64,000 nucleotides of DNA from Stenotrophomonas maltophilia R551-3 (GTDB lineage Bacteria; Pseudomonadota; Gammaproteobacteria; Xanthomonadales; Xanthomonadaceae): the NCBI RefSeq assembly GCF_000020665.1, contig NC_011071.1:3028501-3092500 (forward strand), read 5' to 3'. The position numbers and the translations under genes were made by a program. Under the pieces are notes generated by a model. That model saw nothing but the letters and a program-made list of their open reading frames with translations. It did not search any database and was not told where the DNA came from. Shown here in pieces: positions 50,842 through 59,238 of this stretch (its first letter is position 1; every line of letters begins with the position of its first letter).

Positions 50842-50943
50842 GGCGGGGTGGGTCCGGTTGCGGGGGCGTGAGCCGCATGGATGCGGCGACCGAGCTTACA
50901 TGGACGTACTTGCAGCGGCCCCCGCAACCGGACCCACCCCGCC
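50842..50943 (+). repeat. Structured two-hairpin element, copy B
   Basis: A perfect 26-bp outer stem (50842-50867 with 50918-50943) encloses GCCGCAT-GG-ATGCGGC, a CGAGC linker, TAC-ATGGAC-GTA and TTGCAGCG. The loop sequence nearly equals copy A although much of the stem differs. Confidence 0.78.
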
Positions 50944-51011
50944 ATCCCACGGAATGCACGCTGTTGCTGTTGCTTCGGCAGGTGCAGGGCGCAGCCCTGC
51001 CGAACAACCCC

Positions 51012-51908
51012 CTACTTTGCCTGCTCGCAGAACTTCTGCCGGTACTCGAGCGCCTTCGGCATCAGCGCCTGCAGGTTCTGGATGCGGGTACCCGGGTTGG
51101 GATGGGTCGAGGAGAATTCCGGTGGTGCCTGGCCACCGCTGGCCTGGCCCATGCGCTGCCACAGCGGCACCGCCTCGCGTGGATCGAAGCAGGCCGCCGC
51201 CGCCAGCATCAGCCCCACCTCATCCGCCTGGGTCTCGTGGCTGCGCGCGTAGGGCAGCAGGTAACCGTAGCCCATCGCCGACATCATCATCTGTTGCTGC
51301 TGCGCGTCCATGCCGCTGGCAGCGCCAGCCACCTGCCCGATCTGGGTCAGCTTCTGCTGGGCCATGCGCTGTGCACCGTGGCGCAGCAGCGCATGGGCGA
51401 TTTCATGGCCCATCACCACTGCCATCGCATCGCGGGTGCGTGCCACCGGCACCAGGCCGGTGTAGACCGCCATCTTGCCGCCAGGCAGGCAGAACGCATT
51501 GGCCTGCTCGGACGGGATCACGTTCACTTCCCACTGGAAATCACGCGCGAAATGCGCCGGCTGCACGCCGTGCTCCTGCGCCAGCGCGGTCTCCACCACG
51601 TCCACCTTGGCGATCAGGCGCAGGGCGATGTCGCGCACGTCGCGTGCGATCGGCGCATTCGGGTCCATCGGCCGTTCCTGCGACAGGATCTGCTGGTAGG
51701 CCTGCAGCCCCAGTGCGGTCTCCTGGCGCGCATCCAGGCTGCTGTCGATCATCACCTTCTCGCCGGTGTAGGGGTCGACCGTGCGGTTGGAGAACCAGTA
51801 GAACGCGGCGTAGCCGGCGGCCAGCAGCAGCACCCACCACCGGATGTTGCCGAACAGGCCGCGCCGCTGCGGGCCCTGCTGCGAGCGGGAGAAGGGATCG
51901 TTGCTCAT
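51012..51908 (-). CDS. M48 family metalloprotease
   Basis: A 298-residue membrane-anchored peptidase. One membrane helix (about 23-40) is followed by a periplasmic M48 domain with the zinc motif VVMGHEIAHALLRHG and third ligand in SHETQADEVG. STHPNPGTRIQNL is the usual C-terminal motif. It resembles LoiP/YggG-type quality-control proteases but lacks an evident lipobox. It lies 88 bp after the SUMF1 gene on the same strand. Confidence 0.88.
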   Translation of the reverse strand: MSNDPFSRSQQGPQRRGLFGNIRWWVLLLAAGYAAFYWFSNRTVDPYTGEKVMIDSSLDARQETALGLQAYQQILSQERPMDPNAPIARDVRDIALRLIAKVDVVETALAQEHGVQPAHFARDFQWEVNVIPSEQANAFCLPGGKMAVYTGLVPVARTRDAMAVVMGHEIAHALLRHGAQRMAQQKLTQIGQVAGAASGMDAQQQQMMMSAMGYGYLLPYARSHETQADEVGLMLAAAACFDPREAVPLWQRMGQASGGQAPPEFSSTHPNPGTRIQNLQALMPKALEYRQKFCEQAK

Positions 51909-51996
51909 CGGGAGATCTTCCAGCAGCCCCGCCGGCTGGCGGGTACGGCGCAATCTTAGTGCGCCGATGCCCGTAGCGGGTGAAGCCGGACGCCGA

Positions 51997-53883
51997 TCAG
52001 ATGCCGCGCACCAGGCGGAAGCCGATGCGCGCGTTGGTGGTGTCCGAATCCTGTGATTGCCGCCAGGCCGCGCGGGTCTGCTCGGGCGCGTTGGCCCAGT
52101 TGCCACCACGGATCACCCGTGCCCGGCAGCCCGGGTTGAACCAGGCCGCGCCATCGGAGGGCGCACGCCGGTAGCTGGCGTGCCAGCAATCGGCCACCCA
52201 CTCGCTGAGGTTGCCGCCCATGTCGTGCAGGCCGTACGCATTGGCCCGGAAGCTGGCCACCGGTGCCGGCCCCCACCAGCCGTCGCCATAACCGACGAAG
52301 GCGTTGTGCCAGTGCCGCCCGGAGGGCGACACATCCTTGCTGCCGGTGAAGTTGCCACTGCCCGGCGGCGGTATGCCGGCATCGCCCCACGGATAGCGGC
52401 CACTGCTGCCGCCACGCAGCGCGTACTCGAACTCAGCCTCACTGGGCAACCGATAGCTGCGACCGGTCTGCTCGGACAACCAGACCGCATAGTTCTCGGC
52501 GTCGCGCACGCTGACATGCATCACCGGGGCATTGCCCAGCGCGCGGGCGCCGTCGTAATCCGAACGCCAATCCACGCCGCTGCGGCGGATGAAGTTGCCG
52601 CTGCGTTCGTCATAGACCACCGAATGACCGCGACGGCTCGCACGTGGCCGCGCATTGGTCGCCTTCACGTAGCGCTCGAAATCGCCAACCGTGACCTCGG
52701 TGATCGCCATCGCGAAGCCACGATCGAAACGCACGTAATGCGAGGGCCGTTCGGAATCAGTGGAGCCCGGCTCCGCATCACCAGCGCCCATCTGGAAGCC
52801 ACCATGCGGGACCACCACCATCTGCGGACCACGGCCGCCGTCACGCATCGCATCGCTGAACACCTGGCCCGGGCGGAAGCTACCGTAGTGCGTGGCCAGG
52901 TCGATGCGCTCTCGCAGCTGGGCGACCACCGGGTCACCCGGCAGGGCGATGCGCAGGGCTTCGCCCAGCTTCTCGCGCGCCGGCTTCAAGCCCTGCGGCG
53001 TGGCCAGATCCCGCAGGCCGTCGTCGCGCAGCTGCAGCAATACGGTCGCCCGGATCTGCTCGATGCGCTCGAATGCATCGGCAATGGTCGGCGACGAGTC
53101 GCGGACCTTGCTGGCCTCGGCCAACCAGCTGCCGGCACTGGCGAAATCACGCGCACGCGCGGCCTCCTCGGCACGCCGGATCAGCCCGCTCTCGGCCGCT
53201 GCCAGGCCCTGGCGCGCCCGGCTGTTGTGTTCATCCAGCGCCAGCGCCTCGCGGAAATTGCCGATCGCACCGTCGCCGTCCTCGCCAATCCGGTCGGCGC
53301 GCAGGTCCTCTTCGCCGGCACGGTTGTAGGCCACCACCCGCTGCGCGTTCTCCACCCGGCCCTGCAGCGCCCGCACGGTCTCGTCCTTGGGCGCCAGGGT
53401 CAGCAGCACCAGTGCCTGTCGGCTGGCCTCTGCCAGTGCTTCGCGCTGCTTCAGCGGCCGTACCAGCAGCGCATCGGCCTGCTGCTGCAGGCGCTGGCGC
53501 GCGCGCTGCAGGCCCAGCCGCGCCTGGCGGTCATCCGGGTCTTCTTCCTGGACCGCCAGCCACAGCGGGATGGCCGCGTCTGCATCCTCGTACAGGCGGC
53601 CATCGGCGTACGCCTGCGTGGCGGCGCGGCGCAACTGGGCCAGGCTGCGGCCCTGGCGGTCCACCCGCGGCGGCGTCCACTGCTGTACATCCTCGGCGGC
53701 ATCCTCACCGGCGATGGTCACGCTGCCCAAGGCCGGCTGCGGGCTGTCATCGGCGCCCTTGTCCGCGCCCGGACGCACGTCATCGGCTGCCGCCCGGTCC
53801 GCCGTCGCGGGGGGCGACGGCGTGCAACCGGCCAGGGCCACGGCCAGGGCGGTGCACAGCACGGACGACAGCGGAAAACGCAA
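51997..53883 (-). CDS. SUMF1-domain lipoprotein with TPR-like region
   Basis: A 628-residue lipoprotein (lipobox LAGC near residue 20). The middle (~70-330) is helical and TPR-like. The C-terminal ~260 residues form a formylglycine-generating-enzyme (SUMF1) fold: VVVPHGGFQMGAGDAEPGSTDSERP, YRLPSEAEFEYALRGG, GLHDMGGNLSEWVADCW and RGGNWAN. The active cysteines of true FGE near GGNW are absent, so a structural or binding role is likelier. The start is TTG, fixed by AAGGAG seven bases upstream. Confidence 0.85.
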   Translation of the reverse strand: MRFPLSSVLCTALAVALAGCTPSPPATADRAAADDVRPGADKGADDSPQPALGSVTIAGEDAAEDVQQWTPPRVDRQGRSLAQLRRAATQAYADGRLYEDADAAIPLWLAVQEEDPDDRQARLGLQRARQRLQQQADALLVRPLKQREALAEASRQALVLLTLAPKDETVRALQGRVENAQRVVAYNRAGEEDLRADRIGEDGDGAIGNFREALALDEHNSRARQGLAAAESGLIRRAEEAARARDFASAGSWLAEASKVRDSSPTIADAFERIEQIRATVLLQLRDDGLRDLATPQGLKPAREKLGEALRIALPGDPVVAQLRERIDLATHYGSFRPGQVFSDAMRDGGRGPQMVVVPHGGFQMGAGDAEPGSTDSERPSHYVRFDRGFAMAITEVTVGDFERYVKATNARPRASRRGHSVVYDERSGNFIRRSGVDWRSDYDGARALGNAPVMHVSVRDAENYAVWLSEQTGRSYRLPSEAEFEYALRGGSSGRYPWGDAGIPPPGSGNFTGSKDVSPSGRHWHNAFVGYGDGWWGPAPVASFRANAYGLHDMGGNLSEWVADCWHASYRRAPSDGAAWFNPGCRARVIRGGNWANAPEQTRAAWRQSQDSDTTNARIGFRLVRGI

Positions 53884-53967
53884 GCGGGATCTCCTTCGGC
53901 ACGGACGCGGACCGACGTTAGGCTATTCTCCCCTGCCTGAGCAAACCCGAGTAGTAGGCCCTGACCC

Positions 53968-55044
53968 GTGGCAACCTGGATCACCACCCCCACCGAGCTG
54001 GATGCGTACTTCCAGCAGCGCCCCTCCCGCATCGGCCTTGACACCGAATTCATTCGTGAGCGCACCTTCTGGCCGCAGCTGGCACTGGTGCAGATGGCGG
54101 TCGGCCAGGACATCCTGCTGATCGACCCGCTGATTCCCGGCATGGCCGAGGCGCTGGCGCCGTGGCTGGCCGATGAATCGATCATCAAGGTGATGCACAG
54201 CGCCAGCGAAGACCTGGTCGCCTTCAAGTGGGCCTGCGGCGTGCTGCCACGACCGCTGTTCGACACCCAGATCGGCGCGTCACTGGCCGGCATCGGCGGC
54301 GGCATGGGCTACCAGAAGCTGGTGGCTGAGATCACCGGCGTGGCATTGGCCAAGGGCGAGACCCGCTCTGACTGGATGCGCCGGCCGCTGTCGGAGTCGC
54401 AGCTGCAGTACGCCGCCGACGACGTCGAGCATCTGTTCGCGATGCATGACGCCATCGATGCCAAGCTGCAGGCGCTCGGCCGCCAGCAGTGGCTGCATGA
54501 CGACGGCGAGCGCCTGCTGGCCAGCGTCGCCAATGACGAGGACCGCTGGCCGCACCTGTCGATGCGCTCGGCGCAGTTCCTTGATGCCGCCGCGCAGCGC
54601 CGCCTGCTGCGCCTGCTGCGCTGGCGCGATATGCAGGCACGCAGCAGCGACCGCCCGCGCAGCTGGATCCTGGACAACGAACTGGCGGCGACCCTGGCGC
54701 GTACGCCACCGGCCGACGCCGACGCCCTGGCCAAGCTGTTCGAGCAGTTCCCCAAGGCACCGCGCAAGCTCGCCGCTGCCGTGTGGCAGGCGCTGGACAC
54801 TCCGCTGGCCGACGAAGCCGAAGCGCCGCTGGCGCTGCCGGCCAACGACAGCAACAAGCAGGCGCTGAAAAAGCTGCAGGATGCGGTGGCCGAACGCAGC
54901 CGCGAGCTGGGCCTGCCCGATGGCATCCTCGCCTCGCGCAAGCACCTCGAAAGCTATCTGGAGCGTCGCCAATGGCCGGCCGCACTGGCCGGCTGGCGCC
55001 AGCAGGAACTGGAATCGCGGCTGCAGGCACTGCTGCCCGCATAA
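53968..55044 (+). CDS. rnd: Ribonuclease D
   Basis: A 358-residue 3'-5' exoribonuclease trimming tRNA ends. The DEDD residues appear in LDTEFIRE, HSASEDLVAF and YAADDVEHL. An HRDC domain follows (WRDMQARSSDRPRSWILDNE). The start is GTG. Length fits the family. Confidence 0.93.
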   Translation: MATWITTPTELDAYFQQRPSRIGLDTEFIRERTFWPQLALVQMAVGQDILLIDPLIPGMAEALAPWLADESIIKVMHSASEDLVAFKWACGVLPRPLFDTQIGASLAGIGGGMGYQKLVAEITGVALAKGETRSDWMRRPLSESQLQYAADDVEHLFAMHDAIDAKLQALGRQQWLHDDGERLLASVANDEDRWPHLSMRSAQFLDAAAQRRLLRLLRWRDMQARSSDRPRSWILDNELAATLARTPPADADALAKLFEQFPKAPRKLAAAVWQALDTPLADEAEAPLALPANDSNKQALKKLQDAVAERSRELGLPDGILASRKHLESYLERRQWPAALAGWRQQELESRLQALLPA

Positions 55045-55109
55045 GAAAACCGACCGCATCGGCCGCCCGGCAGGGCGGCCCTGCCGATGATCGACAAGGA
55101 CGTTGCTGC

Positions 55110-55973
55110 ATGCCTGCGTGGCTCCAATCCGGCACATCACGGTGGATGACAGCCTCGGTGCTGATGCTGGCGTCCAGCAGCATTGCAGCGCCCTCCTGCC
55201 CACCCGCATCCGGAGTTGCCGTGGCACAGACGCCCGAGTCCCTCAGCGAAGCCCTTGCGCGGGGCGATCTGCAAGCCGCCATCGAGGTGCTGCGCGATCC
55301 ACAACGTTATCGCGTGTTGTTCAAGGATCCGCACGGCGCAGAGCGCTACATCGCGCTGGCACAACAGGTCGCCGACGATGTCCAGCAGAACCCCTGCATC
55401 GATCACGGCAGCCTGCTCAATGCCTACACCGTACTGGCCAGCGGGCTGGATCTTTCCCGCTCGGTCCACTACCTGGCACTGTCAGCCGCACTGATCGAAC
55501 AGGATGCCGATGCCAGCGAGCAGGACACGCTCGAACCTGCGCTGCATCCGCATGCCCTGATGCATGGCTACTTCGAAGCCGGCGGTGGACTGGCACTGGA
55601 AGGCGCTGTACCCGGCATCGATCGCGCCGAAATCACCGCGTGGCACTACGGCCACACCACACCGGCCTACCAGCCGGACCTGCTGCTCGCGTTCCCGCTG
55701 CGCATGGATGCCCGCCAACGCCAGCGCCTGTTCGAGGTGACCAGCTTCACCCTGCTGCCGGCATCGCAATGGCATGACGCCGTCGCACTGCGCGCCATCA
55801 TCCGCAGCGATGCCTACCTTGACTGGCTGGAGTCAGCGCCCCTGCATCTTGCCTCACGCTTGTCGATGGCATTGGAAGAAATGGCCACGCCGCCCTGGCC
55901 GGAGCATCTGCGTGCTGCCGGCTATCGGGTCCATGGCGAGACACCCGGGGATGATGGGGCCGATTCCGATTGA
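55110..55973 (+). CDS. Secreted hypothetical protein
   Basis: A 287-residue protein with an N-terminal hydrophobic signal-like segment (WMTASVLMLASSSIAAPS). The rest is soluble, with helical stretches (SEALARGDLQAAIEVLRDPQRYRVLF) and a YALALSAAL-type helix. I do not recognise a family. AAGGA nine bases upstream supports the start at 55110. It shares a bidirectional terminator with the TonB receptor gene. Confidence 0.6.
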   Translation: MPAWLQSGTSRWMTASVLMLASSSIAAPSCPPASGVAVAQTPESLSEALARGDLQAAIEVLRDPQRYRVLFKDPHGAERYIALAQQVADDVQQNPCIDHGSLLNAYTVLASGLDLSRSVHYLALSAALIEQDADASEQDTLEPALHPHALMHGYFEAGGGLALEGAVPGIDRAEITAWHYGHTTPAYQPDLLLAFPLRMDARQRQRLFEVTSFTLLPASQWHDAVALRAIIRSDAYLDWLESAPLHLASRLSMALEEMATPPWPEHLRAAGYRVHGETPGDDGADSD

Positions 55974-55980
55974 GCAACGA

Positions 55981-56012
55981 AAAGGGCGGCCCGGATCACC
56001 GGGCCGCCCTTT
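55981..56012. terminator. Bidirectional terminator
   Basis: A perfect 14-bp stem, AAAGGGCGGCCCGG-ATCA-complement, between convergent genes. Confidence 0.88.
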
Positions 56013-56062
56013 GCATTCCGTCGATGCGATGGTGGGACAGTGCCCGCCACCGCGACAGCGCG

Positions 56063-58393
56063 TTACCAGTTCATGTTCAGCGAGACACCCACGGTACGTG
56101 GTTCGTTGTAGACGGCGGCCATGTAGTTCTCGATCACGCCCTTGAGGTTCTTCTCGTTGGTGATGTTGCGCGCGAACAGCGCCACTTCGTAGGCACCGTA
56201 GTTGCCCGAATAGCCGATCTTCAGGCCACCCTCGAAATCGCCCTTGGAGTTGAACTCCTTGCTGTCGTACAGCACGAAGCTGGTGTAGCCCTGCTTGTTC
56301 CAGTCGGTGGACACGAACATCGTGGCCGCGTCGCTGACCGGGAAGTCGTAACGCGCTGCCAGGTTGATGTTGTACTTCGGCGCGTTCGGCAGCGGGTTGC
56401 CATCGATCTGCGCGAAGGTGTTGGCACCGACCTTGATGGTCGGATCGTTCACCGTGCACACCACCTGGCCGTTCAGGCCGCAGACCTGCGCGTAGACGCG
56501 CTTGTCCTTGATCTCGCTGTGCAGCAGGCTCAGGCCGGCGCTCAGGGTCAGGTTCTGGATCGGGCGCAGCTCCATGTCCGCTTCGAAACCGTAGGCCTTG
56601 GCCTTGTCGGCGTTGAACAGCACGCCGTTGCCGTCCGAATCGTTGCCGTTGAGCTGGATGTCGTTGACGGTGTAGGTGAACGCGGTGGCGTTCAGGCGCA
56701 GGCGGTTGTCCCACAGGCTGCTCTTCACGCCTGCTTCCCAGGACAGGATCGTCTCCGAATCGGCGGTAGTGAAGTCGGCATTGAACACCGCCGAACGGCC
56801 CTGGATGGTCGGGCCGCGGAAGCCGCGGGCGACCTTGGCATAGACGCTCACGTCCGGGGTGATCTGATACATCGCGCTCAGATCCCAGCTCGGGGTGGTG
56901 TCGGACATCTTGACGTCGGTGCGGCCCTTGTAAGTGACCACGCCAGCGGCAGTGTCAGCCGTCTTCAACAGGCGGGTGTGCTTCTCGTCCTTGGTCTGGC
57001 GCAGGCCGGCAGTAACGGTGAACTTGTCGGTGAAGGCGTAGCTGAGCTGGCCGAAACCGGCCCAGGAGGTGTTCTTGTTGCGCAGGCGCACCCAGTTGTT
57101 CGGGTTGCGCGCCGCACCCTTCAGGAACCAGGCGCGCTGGTAGAAGTCGGTGGTGTCGCTGCCGTTGAAGTAGAACGCACCGGCCTGCCACTGCAGGGCG
57201 CTGTCGTCGTGGCTGGCCAAGCGGAACTCCTGGGTCCACTGGTCCAGGTCACGGATCTGGCCCATCGACTGGCCGTAGCCGTTCGGCACGCCATTGACCG
57301 GGAAGTTGACCGCAGCGCCGCCATCTGTGTCACCACGGCTGTAGCCGGAGGTGGTTTCGTAGGCGGTGATCGAGGTGAAATCGACCGCGCCGAAGTCATA
57401 GCGCGCCTTCACCAAACCGCCGTAGGTCTTGTACGCCTGCGGGTTGTTGTCGGCCTCGTCGTAGGCGACCTGGTCACGCGGTACGTCGGTCTGGTTCGAG
57501 CCCTTGGTCAGCGCGTTGCGCAGGAACAGGGTCGAGGTGCCTTCGTAATCGCGGGCGTGGGCCGAGGCGAGGATCGAGAACTGGTCGCCCGGGGTCAGCA
57601 GCAGCTGTGCACGCACGTTGCGGTCGTCGAAGCCGCCCATGGCATTCTTCTTCGGGCTGACCGTGCCGTCGGCACTGGGGCCGGTGTAGGTGTTGTCGAC
57701 GTAGTCGTCGCGGTGCTGGTACAGCGCCGACACGCGGAACGAAGCGATGTCGTTGATCGGGCCGCCGAAGCCACCGTCGATCGACACGCTGTTGTAGGAG
57801 GCATAGCTGGCGCTGACGCGGCCGCTGTAGTCCTGGGTCGGCTTGAGGGTGTCGAACTTGACGATGCCGGCGGTGGTGTTGCGGCCGAACAGCGAGCCCT
57901 GCGGACCGCGCAGCACTTCCACCTGGTCCACGTCATAGACCGGGTTGGACTTCAGCACCACGTGCTCCAGCACCACGTCGTCCTGGATGATCGACACCGG
58001 CTGCGAAGCACCCAGGTAGAAGTCGATGTTGCCCAGGCCACGGATGTAGAAGCGCGGGAAGATGCGACCGGTGGTGGTTTCCGCATACAGGCTCGGCACG
58101 CGGCCGGACAGCGCCAGCAGGGTGTCGTCGCCGCCGGCGGTGAAGTCGCGCATGCGCTCGCCCTGCACCACGCCCACCGACACCGGCACTTCCTGCAGGT
58201 TCTGCTCACGGTGCTCGGCGGTCACGGTGATGGTGTCCAGCCCGGTCGGGGTCGGCGCACTGTCCTGCGCGGCAGCACCGAAGCTGGCAGCCAGCGCCAG
58301 GCCCGCACAGGCCAGGGCCAGCGGATGGCGACGGAAGGAAACGAGGGAGGACGACATGCCCGACGAACGGCGGGAATCGGAATGGGAAGGCAT
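56063..58393 (-). CDS. TonB-dependent outer-membrane receptor
   Basis: A 776-residue outer-membrane receptor. The signal peptide lies at about residues 13-43 (LALACAGLALAASFGAAAQ), with a TonB-box-like DTITVTA after it. The plug domain has VPVSVGVV, RFYIRGLGN and VEVLRGPQGSLFGRNTTAG; a 22-strand barrel ends in VSLNMNW. An alternative start at 58357 gives a more standard signal peptide. Next to a TetR gene and hydrolases, it probably imports a small organic substrate rather than iron, but the ligand is unknown. Confidence 0.9.
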   Translation of the reverse strand: MPSHSDSRRSSGMSSSLVSFRRHPLALACAGLALAASFGAAAQDSAPTPTGLDTITVTAEHREQNLQEVPVSVGVVQGERMRDFTAGGDDTLLALSGRVPSLYAETTTGRIFPRFYIRGLGNIDFYLGASQPVSIIQDDVVLEHVVLKSNPVYDVDQVEVLRGPQGSLFGRNTTAGIVKFDTLKPTQDYSGRVSASYASYNSVSIDGGFGGPINDIASFRVSALYQHRDDYVDNTYTGPSADGTVSPKKNAMGGFDDRNVRAQLLLTPGDQFSILASAHARDYEGTSTLFLRNALTKGSNQTDVPRDQVAYDEADNNPQAYKTYGGLVKARYDFGAVDFTSITAYETTSGYSRGDTDGGAAVNFPVNGVPNGYGQSMGQIRDLDQWTQEFRLASHDDSALQWQAGAFYFNGSDTTDFYQRAWFLKGAARNPNNWVRLRNKNTSWAGFGQLSYAFTDKFTVTAGLRQTKDEKHTRLLKTADTAAGVVTYKGRTDVKMSDTTPSWDLSAMYQITPDVSVYAKVARGFRGPTIQGRSAVFNADFTTADSETILSWEAGVKSSLWDNRLRLNATAFTYTVNDIQLNGNDSDGNGVLFNADKAKAYGFEADMELRPIQNLTLSAGLSLLHSEIKDKRVYAQVCGLNGQVVCTVNDPTIKVGANTFAQIDGNPLPNAPKYNINLAARYDFPVSDAATMFVSTDWNKQGYTSFVLYDSKEFNSKGDFEGGLKIGYSGNYGAYEVALFARNITNEKNLKGVIENYMAAVYNEPRTVGVSLNMNW

Positions 58394-58478
58394 CGAAAGC
58401 TCTGAGGAGGCGTCCGTGCGGCCTGCGCTGGCCGGGCGGCAAATAGGAGGAAAACTGCGCAAGCGGCCATTATCCTCC

Positions 58479-58493
58479 AAATTGTTACAATTT
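58479..58493. promoter_or_regulatory. AAATTGT-T-ACAATTT palindrome upstream of the TonB receptor gene
   Basis: Two perfect 7-base arms with a one-base spacer, 86 bp before the receptor start and just past the tetR stop. It is unusually AT-rich for this genome. It may be an operator; it does not match the operator beside tetR. Confidence 0.4.
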
Positions 58494-58546
58494 CGTTGCG
58501 CCGACCCACAACCCGGCCATCAAGCCGCTTTCGGCACAGTCCGGCC

Positions 58547-59137
58547 TCAGCTGTCCTTCGAGAGCGGCGCCAACGCGACGTCGACCATCGCCAGCAGGCG
58601 TTCGCGGCTGATGCCGTCACGTGCCTGCACCGAGATGCCGTGCAGCACAGTGGCGAAGTGATCGCCCAGCGCCTGCACTGCCGCATCGTCGCCAAGCTCA
58701 CCTGCCACCTGCGCCTGCTGCAGCCGGGCGATGATCGCTGCCGTGCGCTGGCGGCGGTGGCTGGCCAGCCAGTCGCGCACGCCCTCGCCATCCGGTGACA
58801 CGCTGCTGGCCGAGGACACCACCAGGCAGCCATGCGGACGACCACGACGGGTGTAGGTCAACACGGCATCCCGCAGCATGCTGCCGATCGCATCGCGCAG
58901 TGACGCCTGCTCCAGCGCGCGCGGCGCAAAGCCGCCCTCGCCTTCTTCGTACAGCGCCACTGCTTCGCGGAACAACTGCTCCTTGCTGCCGAACGCGGCG
59001 TAGATGCGCGCCGAGGCAATGCCAAGCGCTTCGACCAGGGCCGACATCGAGGTGCCCTCATAGCCGTGCTGCCAGAACAGCAGCATCGCCTTGCGCAATG
59101 CCTGGTCCCTGTCGAATTCGCGCGGTCGCCCTGCCAT
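58547..59137 (-). CDS. TetR family regulator
   Basis: A 196-residue repressor. The N-terminal helix-turn-helix is GYEGTSMSALVEALGIASARIYAAFGSKEQLF, typical of TetR. The ligand domain contains RRGRPHGCLVVSS and a C-terminal helix. It is divergent from the isomerase-hydrolase operon, with a promoter and palindrome between them, and lies in the same direction just before the TonB receptor gene. It probably senses the pathway substrate. Confidence 0.9.
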   Translation of the reverse strand: MAGRPREFDRDQALRKAMLLFWQHGYEGTSMSALVEALGIASARIYAAFGSKEQLFREAVALYEEGEGGFAPRALEQASLRDAIGSMLRDAVLTYTRRGRPHGCLVVSSASSVSPDGEGVRDWLASHRRQRTAAIIARLQQAQVAGELGDDAAVQALGDHFATVLHGISVQARDGISRERLLAMVDVALAPLSKDS

Positions 59138-59179
59138 CTGCCTGCCTGCCGTTCTGAGGCGCGCAGTGTAACGCGGGTG

Positions 59180-59223
59180 TTGACCATCCCGATGCAGGCA
59201 CCTATTCTTTGTCGACCGACAAA
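59180..59223 (+). promoter_or_regulatory. Promoter and overlapping TetR operator
   Basis: A -35 TTGACC (59180-59185), a 17-bp spacer and -10 TATTCT (59203-59208) form a good sigma70-type promoter. The palindrome TTTGTCG-AC-CGACAAA (59208-59223) starts at the -10 and covers the expected start site, so bound repressor would block transcription of the isomerase operon. Confidence 0.7.
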
Positions 59224-59238
59224 CAATTGGAGCAACAC

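Larger units (their letters stand above)
50475..51010. repeat. Outer 39-bp inverted repeat (arms 50475-50513 and 50972-51010)
   Basis: The arms are exactly complementary over 39 bases and start one or two bases from the stop codons of the flanking genes. Each arm also contains its own hairpin, GCAGGGC-TGC-GCCCTGC. A further matched pair lies inside at 50559-50574 and 50937-50952. Confidence 0.93.
50474..51011. other. Palindromic intergenic region with nested repeats
   Basis: A 538-bp gap between convergent xseA and M48 genes, without a gene. A perfect 39-bp inverted repeat bounds it. Inside lie copies C and B of a structured element in opposite orientation, matched CAACAGCAACAG-type tracts, and three SMAG elements near the centre. 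Confidence 0.9.
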
